Shown: positions 1 through 9,496 of the stretch, piece after piece
Position numbering within the stretch: the first letter of the stretch is position 1
Layout of the letters: every line of letters begins with the position of its first letter
Assembly: GCA_907165275.2 (NCBI GenBank)
Contig: CAJRBF020000019.1
Location: 1 to 64,000, forward strand
Source: Zygaena filipendulae
Taxonomy: Eukaryota > Arthropoda > Insecta > Lepidoptera > Zygaenidae
Direction of reading: 5' to 3'
Length of the DNA: 64,000 nucleotides
The notes under the pieces: generated by a model
What the model was told of the DNA's origin: nothing
The model's database searches: none
The model's input: the letters and a program-made list of their open reading frames with translations, nothing else
Made by a program: the position numbers and the translations under genes

Positions 1-450
1 TGAGCGGATTGATTTTCCTGGCAGAGTAACCCGACAGACTGGTAGACTTAGGGTGGTGCCACGACGGTTGGCACTGATGGACAGAAATCCGCGTGTCATT
101 GGTCCCACGTTCTACGAAAAACTACCGGTGGACATTAAGAACGAAACCTCGGACGAGACATTTGTGCGCCGACTGAAAAACTTTTTATTGGATAGATCAT
201 TGTACTCTGTAAAAGAGTATTTATGACATTATTTATTATTAAGGTAACATTATATTTAAAAATAAATTGTTTACGTATTTACTTTAGTTATTTTGGTATA
301 AGTTGACATTTTTTCGTATTAGTGTTATCAAATAGTATTATTTCAAACTTTTTATTATATTGACAATCTCTTTAGTGAATTTATTTAATTTTAACATAAA
401 ATATAAATGTAATTTTTAAAGAGAGAATAAATCTATCTATCTATCTATCT
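1..450 (+). mobile_element. 3' end of a non-LTR retrotransposon inserted in exon 2 of unit 1
   Basis: Positions 2-226 encode the last 74 residues of a Jockey/CR1-type reverse transcriptase ORF, including a FYEKLPVDIK motif and the ending LKNFLLDRSLYSVKEYL, then a stop. An AT-rich 3' UTR follows and ends in AATAAA plus a (TCTA)n tail at about 429-450, the usual 3' signature of these elements. The tail abuts host exon sequence that is intact in units 2 and 3, so the insertion breaks the zinc-finger exon of unit 1. The 5' part lies outside the window. The clade is my judgement from motif style. Confidence 0.75.
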
Positions 451-506
451 AAGTCATCAAAGAAAAGTCAGCGTTTTACCTCCGCCGCCGCCGCCTCCCC
501 CAAAAG
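449..506 (+). pseudogene. Masc-like gene, unit 1, exon 2 remnant (proline-rich tail)
   Basis: Only the last 58 or so bases of exon 2 remain in the window. They encode the SHQRKVSVLPPPPPPPPK end and finish at an AAAAG|GTAAC donor with one base left over (phase 1). The same sequence closes the full exon 2 in unit 2 (ending 20223) and unit 3 (ending 38142). The zinc-finger part is separated from it by the retrotransposon at 1-450 and may lie left of the window or be lost. Unit 1 is therefore probably not able to make a normal zinc-finger protein. Confidence 0.75.
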
Positions 507-539
507 GTAACTGATGATAATATAAAGTAGCAGTAAATA

Positions 540-1080
540 TAAAAGCTATTCATAACAGCTTCGAAGGGATAGGCAGGGACTAGTGACAATCTTTATAAAT
601 CTTTCTAACATACCTTTTTTACACTTTACAAAACATACATTAGACCCTTGTTGGAATATGGGTTCCAAATATGGAATCTTTACTTTGTAAAAGATATTGA
701 GGTGCTGGAGAGAGTCCAAAGACGTGCTACAAAGCTGCCTAGAGAGCTGAAGAACAAGTCCTATGAGTGTCGACTTCAGAGTCTAGAACTGACCACACTC
801 CAAGAGAGACGAGAACAAGGCGACCTTATAGAAACATATAAGATTCTGAACAATTTTTACAATGTGTCGAACCTAAATTTAATATATAAAAGCAAGGACA
901 ACACCAGGCTCCAAAGGCATAGCACAAAACTAGTGAAGGGACTAGCAAAATCAAACCCATATAAACATTTCCTTACAAACCATGTGGTAAATGCAGCATG
1001 GAACCAGCTCCTTACTGAAGTGATTAACGCACAAACAGTTAATCAATTCAAATACAGACATTGGAACAGTAAAGCATAAA
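540..1080 (+). pseudogene. CR1-type reverse transcriptase C-terminal fragment in intron 2 (unit 1)
   Basis: The frame around 648-1079 reads LYKTYIRPLLEYGFQIWN, then ERVQRRATKLPREL and ERREQGDLIETYKIL. These are hallmark C-terminal motifs of CR1/Jockey reverse transcriptases. There is no catalytic FADD or YADD motif, so it is a dead 5'-truncated relic. The same fragment sits at the same place in intron 2 of units 2 and 3, so it was there before the array formed. It has no relation to the zinc-finger gene product. Confidence 0.8.
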
Positions 1081-1416
1081 ATATAGTTAATCAACGAGAG
1101 AACAGAAAGCAATGAACTGAATAACACGAGTGTAGATAATAGGCGCATCAGCGAAAGCTGCTAGTCTATAAATAATAATACCTCCATAATAATCTCGGTC
1201 ACATTTTAAAATCATTTCCGTTGGTTCCTATTGCTGTTGAAAAATATCTTTCATATCCTCTACTTGATCCATATTTATGTTTTCGTCAGACAACAGTTGC
1301 TTATATACTTTTTTAGTCATTTATCAATCCTTTCAATAAAAAATAGACCTGTTTTTCTCCCTTTTTTATTTACCAAAGTTTTAATTTTTGCTCATCTATT
1401 GACTATTGTATTCCAG

Positions 1417-1486
1417 AGACTACAAAAGCTGATACCATTCCACCAGTGTTTAGCAATCCACCACCTCCTCTACATGTCAATATAAG
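1417..1486 (+). CDS. Masc-like gene, unit 1, exon 3
   Basis: A 70 bp exon between ATTCCAG and AG|GTAAAT. Joined in phase to exon 2 (one base carried) it reads ETTKADTIPPVFSNPPPP and LHVNI, and passes two bases on. It is a proline-rich linker between the zinc fingers and the downstream Cys motif. All three units have the same sequence, which supports it being a real exon. Coordinates may be off by two bases. Confidence 0.7.
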
Positions 1487-2222
1487 GTAAATTGCATTGC
1501 TCAAATAGCTAGCAATATGTCATGTTTATTATACACTTGATAACTTAAAATGTTATTTGAAAACGAAAATTATGTGATTGTTATCTCATCATAATTATCC
1601 GTATTATGAATGTTAAAAACTATACTGAACATTTTCTTGTTAAGTATGTATAAGCGTAAATTTTGTGCTTCTCAAAAAAGCAGCTTTTAAGCTAAAAAGA
1701 TGCTGTGAAGTGAGATTTATAAATCATAAATATACTAACTACCTTAACAGTAATACATTTAACTAGTTGTTCCTCGCTGTTTCGCCCGCGGTAAATTCGG
1801 AGTTGCCGCTGGAATTCCGGGATAAAAGTACCCGATGTTCTTTTCTGTATCCCTGACAATGTGCAAATGGTGACCGGTCAAGTCGTTCTCAAGTAATGGC
1901 GTGACCAAAGGAAATAGGATTTAAATAGGCAATAGATGTGAAATTAAGCGTAACATTTTTTTACCAACCGATTTACCTATTTATGCAAACAGATTAAGAA
2001 ACGGGCTAACTGACTGAGAAAGAGATATATTATGTATGCCCAATTTTGTATACATTTTCGTAAAATTACATTAATTGACCGTTTAGACGGTTACAGTTAC
2101 AGTGCGGCTTGAAGCAGCTATAGGGAAGCTGTTGAGAGTCACAATTCGACACTGTCAAGGGCGCGTGCTACTCCTGAGTACCTACCTACTTTCTTGACAT
2201 AATTTTTTTATTTTATTTTCAG
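1487..2222 (+). other. Intron 3 (unit 1) with a decayed dispersed repeat
   Basis: No gene. About 1750-1840 holds a copy of a moth dispersed repeat with the phrases 'gcccgcgg', 'ggaattccgggataaaagtaccc' and 'tgtatccctgac'. Related copies occur at about 12550, 30150, 51715, 52080, 52215 and 54710, and reversed at about 54520-54590. The rest is unremarkable AT-rich intron, shared with units 2 and 3. Confidence 0.6.
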
Positions 2223-2362
2223 TACTGATAAACCTATAGTTCTTGGTAATCATGTACCAATTAGTAATATTCAAGAAACCAGACCGCTCGAGAGCGATGT
2301 ACGAAATACCGTGCCAGTTACGACTTCTCCATTGAAAGAATGGCATGAAAGGGATTCCGGTG
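2223..2362 (+). CDS. Masc-like gene, unit 1, exon 4
   Basis: A 140 bp exon between TTTTCAG and GGTG|GTACGT. In phase it begins STDKPIVLGNHVPISN and ends SPLKEWHERDSG, leaving one base. I see no named domain; it links the zinc fingers to the CNNC segment. An alternative donor seven bases downstream (AC|GTATAG) would shift to phase 2 and allow splicing to the candidate alternative last exon at 4123. Sequence is the same in units 2 and 3. Confidence 0.7.
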
Positions 2363-3048
2363 GTACGTATAGCTTTTGCCTGCGGCTTAACCTTGTGGAT
2401 TTCGGGGTTCCCAAGGATCGGTTATGTTACGTAAGCTACCTGAATATTAAGCAAATGACTAATTGCCTGGACGAAATTGCTTTTAAGCAATAAGGCCGCC
2501 CTTTGTTGCCTGTATTTCCCACCATGTTTTTTTATATTTATGTTTTTGGTGACAATAAAGAATATTTGATTTGATTTGAGTAATGGTAATCGAAAGCATG
2601 TACAGGATAGACAGGAAAATTTGCAAGATTTACTGTTGATACCATTTTCTCAGGAGTTCTCCAAATAAACGTTTATTGACGCGGAATCTAGGCAGGTCAG
2701 GAAAAGCGTCCATTCAATGAGAACTAGAAAGACTTGGGTCGGCTTATTTATGATAACACGACACGACGGTGACTATCGCAAAAAGTTTTTTTTTATTGAG
2801 TAGGTAGTTAAGACATTAAAGTATAACAAAAAACTCATACATATATACTTAGAATTAACTCATATACTTAGGATTATAGTAGCTGACGCTATAATAGTAG
2901 CTGTGCGTCGCGTTGTTTTATGTATTTTTTCCGCTTATCCTTTTTTTTTATAATTATATTTATGGCTAGTAGTTATATAGGTATATAGCAAAAATAAAAC
3001 TTAAAGAAAACATTATCTGACTCCAAAAAAACAAAATTGCTCTACACC

Positions 3049-3497
3049 ACGGATCGTCGACCTTTTCTTATGGGCCACAAATGTTATGAGGATATTCTTA
3101 AGAGCCATAAACACCTTTTTTTTAGTAAAGAATATTTTTTGCAATTTTAACAATATTTATTGTTACTCTCATTTTAATATATTAGGTAAAGCGATTTTAA
3201 GTTGTACATGATTTGAAAGTTTTTAATATCTGCTTCCATTTTAGACGTAGAAACGCACAGTATCGCATCTCAATGTTTATCGGCCACTCGAGAAGAATGC
3301 TTGTTTTTTCGATAGTTAACGATTGAAAAGGTCTGCTCACATAGATATGTACTACCAAACTTATTGAGTATTTTTGTTTAATGCCTGCGGTGCAGCGGCA
3401 TCGTGCGAAACGTACTCGTACTCGTACTTGCGCGGGGCGCACCGTAGTGGCTTACTGGCCGCATGCGCTTCGAGGGCCGCTGGTTGCCGACCCATCG
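3049..3497. mobile_element. hAT-like MITE in intron 4 (unit 1)
   Basis: The ends 'acggatcgtcgacc' and (reverse) 'cgatgggtcggcaacc' are similar inverted termini, and the interior has the 'gggccacaaatg' phrase seen near hAT ends. It is flanked by 8-base direct repeats, tctacacc and tctacact, the target-site length of hAT elements. Copies lie at 22772-23220 and 40669-41117 in the other units, so it predates the array. No transposase is encoded. Confidence 0.6.
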
Positions 3498-3649
3498 TCT
3501 ACACTAAAAACCAAACAAATACTAAATACAGATTTAATCCAACTGACTAAAATGCACGTGTAATAATATTATTAGTATCTGTAACCTACAGAACAGTTTG
3601 AAATGGGTGCCAAGCCAAATATTATAGGTATCGTTCAAATAACGTGGTT

Positions 3650-3995
3650 TTAAATTGGTCTATCTGTCGTGGCCACATCAAATAAATAATTGGTCAATTC
3701 ATGATGTGGCCGGCCATTTAAGTAATTGTGGCATTTCATGAAATGGTCGGTCACATCATGAACTATATGAAAGCAAAATATGGTGATATGTATGATAATA
3801 ATTGGATCGTGTACTTGGCGCATCGCCAGCCGCTACTGTGGCATGCTCTCGCTATGTTCGGTCGGCTCGCGCGACTTTGTAAACCTCGCGACAAACCTAA
3901 CCTAACCCAGAATGATGCTATATAGTGGTAATATAACATGGTATTTCATGAAATGGCCGGCCACATCGTAAATTGGCAAATTCTTAGATATGGCC
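3650..3995. repeat. Fold-back repeat in intron 4 (unit 1)
   Basis: Contains repeated inverted modules built on 'ggccggccacatc' and 'tttcatgaaatgg' (about 3670-3720 and 3944-3990), with a more GC-rich centre. It looks like a MITE or a palindromic repeat. The 65-codon open frame inside it is fortuitous. Also present in units 2 and 3. Confidence 0.4.
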
Positions 3996-4122
3996 CGATA
4001 TCGATTAGCAAAAGGTGAATTTAAGTAAATTCGTATAATGCTCGAACCATATTCAGCCGATTCGTATACAGACCGATAAATTCTTTTTTCAAGGCGAATT
4101 CAATGTTATTTTGTAATTTCAG

Positions 4123-4189
4123 ATTTCCTGGTTCGTATCAAGGCACCAAATTTTATCCAAAATGTAACAGCTGTGCTCTAGACGAATGA
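4123..4189 (+). CDS. Candidate alternative last exon with a CNSC motif (unit 1)
   Basis: A good acceptor (TTTTGTAATTTCAG) precedes a frame reading FPGSYQGTKFYPKCNSCALDE and a stop. It joins in frame only if exon 4 uses the downstream donor at AC|GTATAG, giving ...SGGTFPGSYQ. From the main exon 4 donor (phase 1) the frame instead reads DFLVRIKAPNF and stops soon after. The C-x-x-C resembles the CNNC in exon 5. It is present in all three units (23846-23912, 41743-41809). It could be an isoform end or chance; transcript data would decide. Confidence 0.35.
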
Positions 4190-4228
4190 TATAATTAAAT
4201 AGGTGAATAATTATGTGAATAAATTATT

Positions 4229-5416
4229 GTGAGAGTAGTAACCTTGAAGACAAAAAATGGCATTATGAAAAGACCGGTCTCCAAAATATCGTTATTGCCA
4301 CTTCAATCGAACTCCTCAACAGTATCAGATGAACAAAAGAGTGATGAAGGTAAAAATAGAGTTCGAAACCAGGCGAATAATAATGGCAAGTTAGCAAAAA
4401 GTTATCAATTTATATCAATGGCTATATCACTTATTTTATTCCTGACGATTGTATCACCGGCGAGTGCATTGTTTAACATAACAAAATTTAATGAAGACCA
4501 ATTCTTATACTTCGATTCTATAGCCAACTTACAACTTATTCGTGACGACTGGACTATGATTGTATACTATAATATGTCTCCATACTGGGAAGGTGCAACA
4601 GCTGTTAACAAATTCACGCAGTACTTAGAAAGAACATGTGATAAATTCCAGGAACAAACACGATGCCAGATGATTTTACTACAATTACGTCACGAACAGA
4701 CTGAGCTACAATACTATAATCAACTTTTGCTGAATCAGGAAGGTAACGGGATCTCGAGACAGCGACGGGGCATTATCAATGGAGTAGGTTACATTGCGAA
4801 TACGTTGTTCGGCGTATTAGACGATCGTTTCGCAGAACAGTATAAAAAGGATATAGAATTATTAAAGAACAATCAGAGATACCTAGAATCATTATGGAGA
4901 AATCAAACATCAGTAGTCGAAGGGGAATATAATTTATCAAAAAGAACGGAAGAAATGGTAGCAAGGCAACATAAAGCAATAAATAAACATTTAAACAGCT
5001 TAGATGAGTCAACTATTGAGAACGAGGCGCCAGAGCAAAAGGAAATCAACCAAAGCTTAGCTGAACTACATAATCAAATAGCGACAATGAAGGAAAAGGT
5101 TCAGTCTTCAGAGATATCAATATCAGGACATGACATTCATCAATATGTGGTCAGTTACGTGATCATAGCTGCTGCAGCTGTCCTGGGAGCGAGCATTTGG
5201 TGGCGGAGGAGGAGGCGGGCGTTACGCATCCCTCCCCCCGCGCAGGCGGAGAACAGAGCCAGCAGTGACGTGCGTGTGAGTGTAGTGAGTGCGCGAAACG
5301 AAAGTGAGATCAGTGCGGGCAGGAAAAGTCAATCGAGTGTAGAATTAGTCGATCGGGCAACTTCGCCTAAACCAAAAAGGTGTAATTTTAAGGTCATTGA
5401 TGAATCAAAACTATAG
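4229..5416 (+). CDS. env: Errantivirus / baculovirus F-like envelope protein, internally deleted
   Basis: 395 residues. A hydrophobic signal or anchor lies at about 60-82. An N-terminal subunit carries two Cys (137, 146). A furin-type site RQRR at 177-180 is followed directly by a glycine-spaced hydrophobic fusion-peptide-like stretch (181-197). Charged helical, heptad-like sequence follows, then a transmembrane segment at about 306-325, an Arg-rich stop-transfer and a Ser-rich cytoplasmic tail. This is the order of insect errantivirus Env and baculovirus F proteins, which drive membrane fusion. The region between the heptad-like helix and the membrane anchor is much shorter than usual and lacks the family's Cys-rich ectodomain, so it is unlikely to be a functional fusogen. 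The frame is otherwise open. No polymerase gene accompanies it. Confidence 0.75.
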   Translation: MRVVTLKTKNGIMKRPVSKISLLPLQSNSSTVSDEQKSDEGKNRVRNQANNNGKLAKSYQFISMAISLILFLTIVSPASALFNITKFNEDQFLYFDSIANLQLIRDDWTMIVYYNMSPYWEGATAVNKFTQYLERTCDKFQEQTRCQMILLQLRHEQTELQYYNQLLLNQEGNGISRQRRGIINGVGYIANTLFGVLDDRFAEQYKKDIELLKNNQRYLESLWRNQTSVVEGEYNLSKRTEEMVARQHKAINKHLNSLDESTIENEAPEQKEINQSLAELHNQIATMKEKVQSSEISISGHDIHQYVVSYVIIAAAAVLGASIWWRRRRRALRIPPPAQAENRASSDVRVSVVSARNESEISAGRKSQSSVELVDRATSPKPKRCNFKVIDESKL

Positions 5417-5577
5417 AGACTTTACGTGATCATTACGAATTTTAGTATGTTTTTTTGTGCTTTTATGTCAATTGCTATAATCATTATCATTTCTGAGTAT
5501 CATTTTAATTGTAATCATTTAATCTTATTTCATCTCTCATCTCGTGGTCGGGAGCATGTTCGGTCCACTGCGTGAAA

Positions 5578-5990
5578 CCGAACACTGCTTTCGACAGCGA
5601 TTTACGCGATCGAGCCGCTTTCCTACAGCCCGGTCGCGGCAGTCGATTCATGTTGGTCACGGGCGTCGGTATACTATCAATTAATCCATAACAAACGAAT
5701 CGGCTCGCCAGCCGCGTCCCGTGCCGACCACAACATCTATCATAGACAATCACCCTGATATACAATAAACAAATAAATCAACATATCTAGCCGTATCAGT
5801 CACAGGTCACTGCTTTCGACAGCGATTTACGCGATCGAGCCGCTTTCCTACGGCCCGGTCGCGGCAGTCGATTCATGTCGGTCACGGGCGTCGGTAGACT
5901 ATCAATTAATCCATAACAAGCGAATCGGCTCGCCAGCCGCGTCCCGTGCCGACCTCAACATCAATCATAGACAATCACCCTGATATAGTG
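5578..5990. repeat. Two tandem copies of a GC-rich LTR-like block
   Basis: A block of about 180 bases starting 'cactgctttcgacagcg' and ending 'caatcaccctgatat' occurs at about 5578-5757 and again at about 5806-5986 with a few substitutions. A short AT-rich spacer containing AATAAA separates them. Its place just after env fits a partial, duplicated LTR of the donor element, but I could not define LTR ends. Confidence 0.5.
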
Positions 5991-6211
5991 ATTATAGTGA
6001 TTATGAAGTTTCTCGGCCATGGGCATAGCCGCGACACCGCGATATGAATGCATTAAAGTTGTATCCGCGATAAAAAAAAATCCCTAGTACGCCAAGAAGC
6101 TTAGCTTTTGTTTGAATTTTTCACATTTTTCATTATTTGTTTTTACATGTTTCCGTGCGATTTGAGCTGAGCGATTGCCTTTATGTCATGTTTGTATATT
6201 TTGTTCTGCAG

Positions 6212-6290
6212 CAACTATCTCGCCGCGTGGAAATGAGAATGCTGAAAAACCTGTAAAAACGTGCAATAACTGCAAAACTAATGAGTTCAG
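6212..6290 (+). CDS. Masc-like gene, unit 1, exon 5 (C-x-x-C exon)
   Basis: A 79 bp exon between TTCTGCAG and TTCAG|GTCTGT. It takes one base from exon 4 and passes two on. It reads TISPRGNENAEKPVK then TCNNCKTNEFR. The paired cysteines with two residues between them, downstream of tandem CCCH fingers, are the basis for comparing the gene with Masculinizer, whose masculinising region is known for two conserved Cys three positions apart. Same in units 2 and 3. Confidence 0.7.
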
Positions 6291-6715
6291 GTCTGTGTTT
6301 TATATTTATCATAAAATTATATTGAAATGGCAATAACTGTTTGCGAATAATATTTTGTCTTTATTTATTGCGAAAAGACGTTGGCTACAGGTTAATATTT
6401 AACACTTAATTCTATTATAGGTATAGTTTGTTTTCAATATAAATGAATAGTATTCAATCAGTATAATGTTTACTTTATTCAACGCCATAGTTCTTACAAT
6501 AGTTGCGAAGTTCTAAATTATTACATAAATTAATTAATATAATTATATGAGACTGTGCAGTGACCAAAGTTTTGAAATGTAATCTTATTGGATTTTTTAA
6601 AAACATTATGATGGAAAACTTTATTTTCTCAAAATAACAGCGAAACACTAAATATGTTTTCTTATTTCATAAATCTACCCAGCCGCTTATTTATGCTCAC
6701 GTTTCGTGTTTACAG

Positions 6716-6845
6716 GTTGCAGTATAATAAAAAAAAAGTGGAAAAAATGTTACAAGAATCCCAAACCAATTCACAAAAAATGAACCAATTGATTAAAAAG
6801 AACCAAAAGCTATATCAGGTGATCTTGACACTTCTTAAGCCAAAT
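6716..6845 (+). CDS. Masc-like gene, unit 1, exon 6 (coiled coil)
   Basis: A 130 bp exon between GTTTACAG and CAAAT|GTAAGT. It reads LQYNKKKVEKMLQESQ, then NSQKMNQLIKKNQKLYQ and ILTLLKPN, a charged heptad-like helix likely to form a short coiled coil. It ends in phase 0. The exon is conserved in all three units, although an LTR element lands 48 bases before its unit-2 copy. Confidence 0.7.
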
Positions 6846-7140
6846 GTAAGTATTTTATGAGTTTTAGTATCGTAGATCTATGAAATACTTAAACCAGCTG
6901 CGGTTTTCCCGTGCGACGCATATTAATTATCTTTAATTAACAGTAAATCGACATAGATCGTAAATATTTCATACACATTATTTTTATAATTTTTTTTAAC
7001 AAGTAGGCTTCTTTTGTGAAATAGGTTTTGTGAATAGGATTTTCATGAATTTCATAGTCATTTTAGATTCATAAAATAAGACAAAGACCTCATGTCTCCG
7101 GCTATGTGTAACTAAAGTTAAAACATTTTTCTCATCTTAG

Positions 7141-7206
7141 AATAAAACCGGCCTGTCGGGTGGTTTAACCGGCACACAGTTCAACCCAAACGGCGATAAA
7201 GAAGAG
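7141..7206 (+). CDS. Masc-like gene, unit 1, exon 7
   Basis: A 66 bp phase-0 exon between CATCTTAG and GAAGAG|GTAACG, reading NKTGLSGGLTGTQFNPNGDKEE with a break at neither end. In unit 3 it joins in frame to the terminal exon at 44082. In unit 1 no terminal exon follows before the copia relic, so transcripts must either read into unit 2 or stop in the intron. Confidence 0.65.
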
Positions 7207-7620
7207 GTAACGTACCAAAATTTGATTTTTACTAGAGATGTTCCGACAATCCGACAACTTTTGAAGTCGGAGACAAATTCGGGAAAGAGCGCCGACTATC
7301 CGGTTTCTCACTTTGGTTGTATTTCTCAATAAAATGTATGAAGGGGGAATTACATTAAATAAATTCATAATAATTACGGGAATTATTGTCCAATTGATTA
7401 AAAAAAATCCATAGACGAGACTTTATTTTTGACATGATAACATTAACAATAAATAATACAGAGTGACAAAAATCTTTAGACAAAAATATTTTTTACACAA
7501 AAACGCCGCTCTGGCCCGTAGAAAACCAAAAATCAAGAAACAATGTGAAGGAAACGAAACAGTCCCCCTAGCCAAATCGACATTCTACAATCGTTAATAC
7601 ATAGAAACTAAGTAACAAAT

Positions 7621-8798
7621 GGCGCCGCTACCGGATGATCGCGCCCGGCTCCGCAAAACGCACGGTCGAGTTCCGTCAGCCGACTAACAACGAGATCAAA
7701 CACGACGCGGTGCGTTTCGTTGATCATAATAATTATATATTTTAACATCTACCCTCACCCAAAATTTGTATAATTATGTATTTATTTTACTATGCTGGTT
7801 GTTCATATTTTTTTTTAGTAGTATATAACTCCGCACCTACTGATGTGTCTATATATTATATTTTGTAGTTTGTTTATGATATATTATATACATTAAATTG
7901 GAGATGTTATTGTATTTTTATGTAATTATTATTGTAATTTATGTACATATTTTACCCTAGTCTATTTACTAATACAAAAATGATTTATTAATTTATTTAT
8001 TTTAAACTCTGCGCCCACACCCGTGACGTCACACGCGGCTCCAGCGGAAGACCAGCGTCGGGCCCCTAATGGTTCCCGGCTTATGCTGAGCTGGTTGCCC
8101 TTTTGTTACGACACGCTATTTAGGCTACTTTTTGTTTATTCATATTGTTATATTGGTCGTAACGAATAAAATATATTTCATTTTCATTTCATTTCATTTC
8201 ATTTCATTTCATTTCATTTCATTTCATTTCATTTCATTTCATTTCATTTCATTTCATTTCATTTCATTTCATTTCATTTCATTTCATTTCATTTCATTTC
8301 ATTTCATTTCATTTCATTTCATTTCATTTCATTTCATTTCATTTCATTTCATTTCATTTCATTTCATTTCATTTCATTTCATTTCATTTCATTTCATTTC
8401 ATTTCATTTCATTTCATTTCATTTCATTTCATTTCATTTCATTTCATTTCATTTCATTTCATTTCATTTCATTTCATTTCATTTCATTTCATTTCATTTC
8501 ATTTCATTTCATTTCATTTCATTTCATTTCATTTCATTTCATTTCATTTCATTTCATTTCATTTCATTTCATTTCATTTCATTTCATTTCATTTCATTTC
8601 ATTTCATTTCATTTCATTTCATTTCATTTCATTTCATTTCATTTCATTTCATTTCATTTCATTTCATTTCATTTCATTTCATTTCATTTCATTTCATTTC
8701 ATTTCATTTCATTTCATTTCATTTCATTTCATTTCATTTCATTTCATTTCATTTCATTTCATTTCATTTCATTTCATTTCATTTCATTTCATTTCATG
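7621..8798 (+). mobile_element. TTTCA-tailed non-LTR retrotransposon fragment (unit 1 only)
   Basis: Unit 3 lacks this segment (its flanks meet at about 43508). The insert starts with a GC-rich piece that reads like an ORF end (DDRARLRKTHGRVPSAD, stop). It continues with an AT-rich 3' UTR and 'gctgagctggttgcccttttgttacgacac', and finishes in a very long (TTTCA)n tail. This is the layout of a 5'-truncated non-LTR element with a simple-repeat 3' tail. Confidence 0.6.
8176..8798. repeat. (TTTCA)n microsatellite, about 124 units
   Basis: An almost perfect 5-base tandem repeat of roughly 620 bases, with one irregular unit near the left end. It makes an artefactual FISFH repeat frame. It is the extended tail of the retroelement to its left. 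Confidence 0.95.
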
Positions 8799-9106
8799 TC
8801 ACTTCAGCCAATCAAAACATGGCTAATCGGCTAGTCGGCCAAAGTCGTAATCGGCACATCTATAAATTTGTTACTATTCGTAATTCGCGCGTCTTGTAAC
8901 GCGCTGTACGCGCTTGGAGTTTCAAATTAGCATAAATACTCAGCAGAGTACAAAGGAGTCAGGTTAGACGAGGGACGTATTAAAAGAAGGTAGGTACTAG
9001 GTAATTAGTATTTGATTCTCGTCTCAAATAGTAAGAAACAAAACCTTCATTTTTGACTTAAAAAAAATTGTACAGATTGCCCAAGTAGCTCTGGGGGTTT
9101 TTATCG

Positions 9107-9489
9107 GTTTTTGGTGCATTTATAATGAAGCATGATCTGTTTAGCAGCAATCTTCTCTCGTGAGAAGTTGTAGCGGACATCTGTTTTTACTACGCGCGTG
9201 GTAGACTGCGTTTCCTGAAAGACTAATCGCACTCTGATTATTGCAGTTTACCTTCAGGTTAAATTCAAAATTCGTCTGGTCGAGTATCCTGTGATAAGTA
9301 TAATAAGCAGTCGACTTTTTCTTGATATGAAATATTCTCTAAAATTACTTGTTGACTTTCAGCTTTCTTCAGTTTAACATTAGCATCAGCAGGTACCCAC
9401 ATCGGCTTATGTTCATTCCAAATCATGTAAGTATAATTTTTATGTAAATTAATTGTGACATAATAGCAATGAGAGACTTCGGTGAACAT
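9107..9489 (-). pseudogene. Copia reverse transcriptase/RNase H C-terminal scraps
   Basis: The minus-strand frame ends with YQEKVDCLLYLSQDTRPDEF (copia pol YQ..VGSLLYL...TRPD region). A second scrap below 9265 reads CNNQSAISLSGNAVYHARSK, the RNase H motif normally seen as CDNQSAI...HARSKH. The catalytic reverse transcriptase core between integrase and this point is missing. Truncation at about 9107 coincides with the array breakpoint. Confidence 0.7.
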
Positions 9490-9496
9490 TATTAAT

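Larger units (their letters stand above)
4219..5990 (+). mobile_element. Env-containing retroviral-type fragment inserted in intron 4 of unit 1
   Basis: Units 2 and 3 run straight through this site with about 45 bases of ordinary intron. Unit 1 instead has 1.8 kb holding an env ORF followed by a tandemly repeated, LTR-like block. The right junction duplicates 'agtgattat'. No gag, protease or polymerase is present, so it is a fragment or a retro-inserted env-type transcript and not a whole element. The insertion post-dates duplication of the array. Confidence 0.6.

Noticed and set aside
648..1079. A host gene in intron 2 (143 codons, present three times)
   Set aside because: Its motifs are those of a CR1 reverse transcriptase C-terminus, and it lacks a catalytic core; inherited relic.
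3890..3908. Telomere-like CCTAACCTAA
   Set aside because: Only two units inside a fold-back repeat, recurring in each array unit; not a telomere.
5505..5765. 86-codon minus-strand frame after env
   Set aside because: It lies in the repeated LTR-like block and shows no domain.
7218..8875. hAT-type MITE framing intron 7 (agagatgttccgac ... cggcacatct)
   Set aside because: The termini are only loosely inverted and no convincing 8-base target duplication was found, so I did not call it.
8132..8899. 255-codon frame of FISFH repeats
   Set aside because: It is a translation of the (TTTCA)n microsatellite, with no coding evidence.
7207..9106. A terminal exon for unit 1 after exon 7
   Set aside because: I looked for MLLEQLSEYF or an equivalent phase-0 exon with acceptor between exon 7 and the copia relic, and after exon 7 of unit 2, and found none.
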